From: an uncultured Alphaproteobacteria bacterium
GTDB lineage: Bacteria; Pseudomonadota; Alphaproteobacteria; Rhodobacterales; Rhodobacteraceae
DNA: 64,000 nucleotides
Assembly: GCA_902599445.1 (NCBI GenBank)
Contig: CACKFK010000005.1
Location: 1 to 64,000 of the forward strand
Direction: 5' to 3'
A program made the position numbers and the translations under genes. Position 1 is the stretch's first letter, and every line of letters begins with the position of its first letter. Shown here piece after piece: positions 58,652 through 64,000 of this stretch. The notes under the pieces are model-generated. The model saw only the letters and a list, made by a program, of their open reading frames with translations, had not been told where the DNA came from and made no database searches.

Positions 58652-60418
58652 ATGTTGTTGATGGAATATTATGATATTACAATATCCGTTATTTTACTTG
58701 CCCTGATGTTTCTAGGGTTTCTCATAGAACCCATTCCAGTTGAGGTGACAGCCCTTACAACGGCTGTTTTTATGATAATGCTTGGCGTTTTACCAGCTCA
58801 GGAATTCCTGTCAATTCTGTCAAATCCCGCTCCCTGGACTATTATGGCAATGTTTGTTCTTTCAGGAGCATTAGTACGAACTGGACTGCTAAACAAAATG
58901 GGAGAATTTATATCTAATAACTCAAAAACTAGACCCACTGTGGTTGTGGTTTTGCTAGCTATAATAACAATCTTAGCTTCTGCATTTATAAACAATACTC
59001 CAGTAGTAGTTGTACTTATTCCAATTGTGATAAAATTGGCCTCAGAAATGAATACATCAGCTTCTAAGTTTCTAATTCCATTATCTTATCTTGCGATAAT
59101 GGGGGGAATGTTGACCTTGATAGGAACCTCTACGAATCTTTTAATTGATGGCGTGGCTCAGACATATAATCTACGACCTTTTGGTATGTTTGAAATTACC
59201 CCAGTAGCTGCAGTCTTAGCCTTATTCGGTATTGTTTATTTATGGTTATTTTCACCATTACTTTTGCCCCATCGAAATTCGATGACTGAAATACTGTCAG
59301 AGCGCAATAGAATGAGTTTTTTGACAGAAGTTGTCATACCGAGAGGGTCACAATTGATTGACCAAATATCGATCGGAGCAAGTATTTTTAATAGAGATGG
59401 GATGAGAGTTGTTGATATAATAAGAAATGACGAGTCTTTAGGTGCTGCCTCTGACACTTTGTTATTTAAGGCTGGAGACAAGGTGGTTTTAAGAACTCAA
59501 ATGGGGGAGTTAATGGGTTTGAAGGAAAGTACTGACCTTAGTATGATTGATCCCTTAACATCAAAACAGACAATTACAGTGGAAGCTTTAATACCTCCTG
59601 GTTGCCGTTTGGTGGGACGAACTCTTGGACAGTTAAGATTAAGAAGGCGATTTGGTGTTTATATTCTAGCAATACATAGAAGAAACAAGAACATAGATAA
59701 GCAACTTGAAAATATTGTAGTACGTGTGGGTGATACATTATTGATTGAGGGGTCAATAGACGATATCCAAAAGTTAGCGTTGGACGCAGATCTTGCCCTA
59801 TTAGCAGAACCAAATGTTAGAGCTTATAGGAGAAAACATGCCCCATTAGTAATTATTGCCTTAGTTGGGTTAGTACTGGTTAGTTCACTTGGATTAGCTT
59901 CTTTGTTTATCTTAGCCCTTGCAGGAGTAGTTTTTGTTCTTTGTACCAAATGTATAGATATAGAAGAAGCATATGAGTTCATCGATGGCAAGATATTAGT
60001 GCTAGTCTTCTCGATGTTGGCAATAGGTCGGTCTTTAGAGTTGACTGGAGTAATTAGCAGTTTTACTGAACTTATTCAGCCCTATATTCATTTATTTCCA
60101 TTACCTATAATATTATGGCTCTTGTATCTCTTTACATCGGTTTTGACAGAGCTCGTCTCAAACAATGCAGTAGCAGTCGTGATAACTCCAATTGCCATTT
60201 CTTTAGCATCAAGTTTAGGACTGGATCCAAGAGCATTTGTTATGGTGATCATGATAGCTGCTTCGGCAAGTTTTGCTACCCCAATTGGTTATCAAACAAA
60301 CACTATGGTATACGGACCTGGGGGGTACAAATTTACAGATTTTTTAAGGGCTGGTTTGCCTCTAAATCTTCTTTTTGGTATATTGACAGCTATGCTTATT
60401 TTCTTTTTTTATATATGA
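58652..60418 (+). CDS. SLC13-family permease with TrkA-C domains
   Basis: Repeated TM blocks flanking two TrkA-C-like regions (VEALIPPGCRLVGRTLGQLRLRRRFGVYILAIHR); SNNAVAVVITPIAISLA. Confidence 0.9.
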   Translation: MLLMEYYDITISVILLALMFLGFLIEPIPVEVTALTTAVFMIMLGVLPAQEFLSILSNPAPWTIMAMFVLSGALVRTGLLNKMGEFISNNSKTRPTVVVVLLAIITILASAFINNTPVVVVLIPIVIKLASEMNTSASKFLIPLSYLAIMGGMLTLIGTSTNLLIDGVAQTYNLRPFGMFEITPVAAVLALFGIVYLWLFSPLLLPHRNSMTEILSERNRMSFLTEVVIPRGSQLIDQISIGASIFNRDGMRVVDIIRNDESLGAASDTLLFKAGDKVVLRTQMGELMGLKESTDLSMIDPLTSKQTITVEALIPPGCRLVGRTLGQLRLRRRFGVYILAIHRRNKNIDKQLENIVVRVGDTLLIEGSIDDIQKLALDADLALLAEPNVRAYRRKHAPLVIIALVGLVLVSSLGLASLFILALAGVVFVLCTKCIDIEEAYEFIDGKILVLVFSMLAIGRSLELTGVISSFTELIQPYIHLFPLPIILWLLYLFTSVLTELVSNNAVAVVITPIAISLASSLGLDPRAFVMVIMIAASASFATPIGYQTNTMVYGPGGYKFTDFLRAGLPLNLLFGILTAMLIFFFYI

Positions 60419-60483
60419 GGAAAATTACATGATTTTTTTTATGAGGAGATTTTTTTTTGCGGATCGGGAGGAAGGAATAACTC

Positions 60484-61206
60484 ATGGCAGGACATTCAAA
60501 ATGGGCCAATATACAGCACCGCAAAGGTAGACAGGATGCTGTTCGCTCAAAATTGTTCTCAAAAATTTCTAAAGAAATCACCGTAGCAGCAAAGCTTGGT
60601 GATCCTGACGTTGATAAAAATCCAAGACTTCGTTTGGCGGTAAAAGAAGCTCGAGCTAACTCAGTTCCTAAAGATGTTATAGAAAGAGCGATAAAAAAAT
60701 CTCAAGCTGCGGAAAATACAAATTATGAGGAGATACGATATGAAGGCTATGGACCAGGGGGCATAGCCATTATGGTAGAAGCTTTAACGGATAACCGCAA
60801 TAGAACGGCTTCAAACATTCGATCTATTTTTGTAAAATATGGTGGGAACCTTGGGGAAACAGGTTCAGTAGCTTTCATGTTTGACCGATTGGGGTTCATA
60901 GCTTATCCACGGTCTTCTGGTACTGAAGAAAAGATGATGGAACTAGCCATTGACTGTGGGGCTATAGACATGGAGTCAGAAGATGATGCCTATTTGTTTT
61001 ACTGTGAAAGTGCAGAGCTGTCATCTATGGCCGAACAGCTTGAAGATCAGTTGGGCGATAGTTTGACGACTAAATTAATATGGAAGCCACAGAATTCGGT
61101 CGATGTCAATGATGAACAAATCCAAACAATTACAAAATTGATGGATGCTCTAGAAAGTGATGACGATGTACAAAGTGTTCATTCAAATTCAACATTTCAC
61201 GATTAA
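60484..61206 (+). CDS. yebC: YebC/PmpR family protein
   Basis: [32 protein letters not shown] signature. Confidence 0.97.
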   Translation: MAGHSKWANIQHRKGRQDAVRSKLFSKISKEITVAAKLGDPDVDKNPRLRLAVKEARANSVPKDVIERAIKKSQAAENTNYEEIRYEGYGPGGIAIMVEALTDNRNRTASNIRSIFVKYGGNLGETGSVAFMFDRLGFIAYPRSSGTEEKMMELAIDCGAIDMESEDDAYLFYCESAELSSMAEQLEDQLGDSLTTKLIWKPQNSVDVNDEQIQTITKLMDALESDDDVQSVHSNSTFHD

Positions 61207-61442
61207 ACTATAATGCACTTAAGGCTTTCTTAGATCGCTTTTTAAGTTAATACCTTTGACAGCTAAATCGACCCCAAGCCAACGGATCGGAATTTATAAA
61301 ATAGCATAAAAGTTTTGGGTTCCCGTATAAATTTAATAAACTGCATTATAGATAAATTAAGACTTAAATCACAGATAGACTGATCTTCGCCGTTGTATTT
61401 TTCTTTTAACAAGTTAATCTGATGCACCAAAGGTGCAGTAAT

Positions 61443-62975
61443 ATGAATAAGATTTTAGATGAACTAGAAAACAGAAGACGGGAAGCTAGACAGGGTGGTG
61501 GAAAGACTCGGGTAGCAGCACAACACAAAAAGGGTAAACTTACCGCAAGAGAACGTATAGAAGTTTTAGTTGATCCGGGATCTTTTGAAGAATTTGATAT
61601 GTTTGTTAAGCATCGCTGCAAGGATTTCGGGCTTGATGGAGATTCTTACCCAGGTGATGGTGTCATTACTGGGTGGGCCACTATAAACGGACAAATCATC
61701 TACCTTTTTAGTCAAGATTTTACAGTATTTGGAGGGTCATTATCTGAAACTAATGCTCAAAAAATATGTAAAGTCATGGATATGGCGGTCCGGAATGGTG
61801 CTCCAATAATCGGTTTAAATGACAGTGGTGGGGCAAGAATTCAGGAGGGTGTATCATCTTTGGGAGGTTACGCTGAAGTATTTAAGAGGAACATACTTGC
61901 TTCTGGGGTCGTTCCACAAATTAGTGTCATAATGGGACCGTGTGCTGGGGGTGCAGTTTATTCACCTGCCATGACCGATTTCATATTTATGGTTAGGGGT
62001 AGTTCTTATATGTTTGTAACAGGGCCTGATGTAGTCAAAACGGTTACTAACGAGAGTGTAACCGCAGAGGACTTAGGAGGTGCCACAACACATACGACAA
62101 GATCCTCTGTAGCAGATATAGCGTTTGATAACGATGTTTTGGCTCTCAGGGAAGTTAGAAGGCTCTTGGAATATCTTCCAGCAAGTAATAGGGGAGTTGC
62201 GCTTCCCAAAAAAGTTCAAGATGATCCGGAAAGGATTGAACCAAGTTTGGATAATCTAATTCCAACAGATGCAGGTGTAGCTTATGATATAAAAGAATTA
62301 ATAATCAAAATCGCTGATGAAAATGATTTTCTTGAAATTCAACCAGATTTCGCACGAAATATTGTCATTGGATTTCTCAGGCTAGGTGAGACTAGTATTG
62401 GCGTAGTAGCAAATCAACCAAAAGTACTGGCGGGGTGTCTTGATGTAGATAGTTCCCGAAAGGCTGCTCGCTTTGTGAGGTTTTGCGATGCATTCAATAT
62501 TCCAATATTAACTTTGGTTGATGTTCCCGGTTTCTTACCGGGTATCCAACAAGAATATGGCGGTATTATAAAGCATGGTGCAAAATTACTTTTTGCATAT
62601 GGAGAAGCGACAGTTCCTAAAGTAACCGTAATCACCCGTAAGGCGTATGGGGGAGCATATGATGTGATGTCTTCCAAACATTTAAGAGGGGACATAAATT
62701 ATGCATGGCCAACTGCAGAAATTGCTGTCATGGGAGCCAAGGGTGCTGTTGAGATTATCTATAAATCTGATTTAAGTGACGAAATGAAAATAAAAAAGAA
62801 AACAAAAGAATATGAAGAAAGATTTTCTAACCCTTTCGTTGCTGCTGAAAAGGGGTATATCGATGACGTTATTATGCCAAGAAGCACCAGGAAAAGGTTG
62901 GTGAGGGCTTTCAAGGGTTTAGAAGGGAAAAAACAGATTAATCCTTGGAAAAAACACGATAACATTCCGCTTTAA
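61443..62975 (+). CDS. pccB: Acyl-CoA (propionyl-CoA) carboxylase beta subunit
   Basis: [39 protein letters not shown] and [25 protein letters not shown]; start at MNKILDELE. Confidence 0.95.
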   Translation: MNKILDELENRRREARQGGGKTRVAAQHKKGKLTARERIEVLVDPGSFEEFDMFVKHRCKDFGLDGDSYPGDGVITGWATINGQIIYLFSQDFTVFGGSLSETNAQKICKVMDMAVRNGAPIIGLNDSGGARIQEGVSSLGGYAEVFKRNILASGVVPQISVIMGPCAGGAVYSPAMTDFIFMVRGSSYMFVTGPDVVKTVTNESVTAEDLGGATTHTTRSSVADIAFDNDVLALREVRRLLEYLPASNRGVALPKKVQDDPERIEPSLDNLIPTDAGVAYDIKELIIKIADENDFLEIQPDFARNIVIGFLRLGETSIGVVANQPKVLAGCLDVDSSRKAARFVRFCDAFNIPILTLVDVPGFLPGIQQEYGGIIKHGAKLLFAYGEATVPKVTVITRKAYGGAYDVMSSKHLRGDINYAWPTAEIAVMGAKGAVEIIYKSDLSDEMKIKKKTKEYEERFSNPFVAAEKGYIDDVIMPRSTRKRLVRAFKGLEGKKQINPWKKHDNIPL

Positions 62976-62984
62976 AGGTTCCAC

Positions 62985-63323
62985 ATGATTAAACACAAGG
63001 GATTTCCGTCGAGGATGCCAGGAACAGATTTTCAATTTACAGTAAGACATAAGAAGAAAAATCCTCCTGCTATAATTTCTCGTAAAAGGAGGTTTGATGC
63101 CCCTGTTATATATCGGCGCGTGGATTCGATGTTTCTCAAATGTTTGATCACCTATTTTGGTAAAAACCCATTTGTGAGAGGTAATCTTGATTCTGGTCGT
63201 TTAGGGTGGCTTTGGGAAAGAGAAATTGTTCGAGGAGATGACGAGTTCAACCCATCCGATTATGATGCAAAGTTAAAGATTAATTTTGAGTCGGTTAAGG
63301 AAAACTATCCGGAACTAATTTAG
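62985..63323 (+). CDS. Uncharacterised 112-aa basic protein between pccB and pccA
   Basis: 10 nt after pccB and 37 nt before pccA, same strand; no recognised domain. Confidence 0.7.
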   Translation: MIKHKGFPSRMPGTDFQFTVRHKKKNPPAIISRKRRFDAPVIYRRVDSMFLKCLITYFGKNPFVRGNLDSGRLGWLWEREIVRGDDEFNPSDYDAKLKINFESVKENYPELI

Positions 63324-63360
63324 TAAAGCCATTGGTAGTTGAAAAGTGAGAAATGAGACA

Positions 63361-64000
63361 ATGATAGAAAGAATATTGATTGCTAACCGAGGCGAAATTG
63401 CCTGTAGGATTATGAATACTGCAGCTAAAATGGGTATTGAAACCTCAGTAGTATATTCAAAAGAAGATCAAGGTTCATTGGCAGTAAACAAGGCTGATAA
63501 GGCATTTTTTCTTTCAGATGTTAATAATAAGAACCAAGAATACCTCGATATTGAACAAATTATTAGTATAGCTAAGAAAAATAAAATTGATGCTATTCAT
63601 CCTGGGTACGGATTTCTTTCTGAAAATGCGCTTTTTGCCAAAGCGGTTGAGAAAAATGACATGAAATTCATTGGTCCTCCAGCTGAAGCAATCAAGATCA
63701 TGGGAGACAAAATTGTTTCTAAGCTTCAAGCCAAAAACTGTGGGGTATCTACTATTCCAGGAGTGGACAGTGAGATTGTCAATTTTTCAGAGGCAAAAAG
63801 CATAGCTAAGAAGATTGGGTTCCCAATTATGGTAAAGGCTTCTGCCGGCGGTGGTGGTAAGGGCATGAGGGTCGTTTATAATGAAAAAGATCTGGCGGAC
63901 AACTTTCAGTCAGCAAAAAATGAAGCTAAATCAAGCTTTGGCGACGAAAGAATATTTATTGAGAAGTTTATAGAGAACCCACACCATATTGAAATACAAA
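63361..64000 (+). CDS. pccA: Biotin carboxylase/alpha subunit of acyl-CoA carboxylase, 3' truncated by window
   Basis: MIERILIANRGEIACRIMNTAAKMGIET, HPGYGFLSEN and VKASAGGGGKGMRVV; open to window edge, absent from the ORF track. Confidence 0.95.
   Translation, partial: MIERILIANRGEIACRIMNTAAKMGIETSVVYSKEDQGSLAVNKADKAFFLSDVNNKNQEYLDIEQIISIAKKNKIDAIHPGYGFLSENALFAKAVEKNDMKFIGPPAEAIKIMGDKIVSKLQAKNCGVSTIPGVDSEIVNFSEAKSIAKKIGFPIMVKASAGGGGKGMRVVYNEKDLADNFQSAKNEAKSSFGDERIFIEKFIENPHHIEIQ

Noticed and set aside
1-64000. CRISPR arrays, prophage or toxin-antitoxin modules
   Set aside because: No regularly spaced direct repeats, phage structural genes or typical TA gene pairs were noticed on reading.

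Overview
This window looks like chromosome from a low-GC, alphaproteobacterium-like organism, probably marine. I infer the lineage from gene content, the pcm-tolC-(popZ-like)-valS order and the tRNA-His structure. Genes are dense on both strands. I saw no rRNA, CRISPR array, integrase or transposase. Main blocks: (1) ~1-11.4 kb: BMP-type purine/nucleoside ABC transporter and a urate-to-glyoxylate ureide pathway (PuuD, HIUase, PuuE-UraD fusion, AllA, ureidoglycine aminohydrolase). (2) ~11.4-28.4 kb: tungstate ABC transporter, Mrp and cofactor-associated genes, and a membrane-anchored Tat-exported Cys-type formate dehydrogenase locus. This locus includes an unusual protein combining a shortened TupA-like domain with a CXXCH motif, a WD40-cytochrome c protein and an unlisted 41-aa peptide. 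(3) 29.9-35.3 kb: a tight five-gene operon (FMN 2-hydroxyacid oxidase, ThDP lyase-like enzyme, divergent transthyretin/HIUase-like protein, DmdA/GcvT-like protein, PhyH dioxygenase). It matches no pathway I know and is my best candidate for an undescribed system. (4) 35.5-38.3 kb: a small glycosylation patch with a decayed ORF and a coupled mini-ORF, beside tRNA-Cys. (5) 38.9-64 kb: mostly housekeeping genes (pcm, tolC, valS, efp, ygfZ, ygfA, yebC, pccB/pccA), a divergent SoxA/SoxG pair, tRNA-His(GTG) with A73, and a probable 6S RNA upstream of ygfA. All calls come from reading the sequence; no searches were run.
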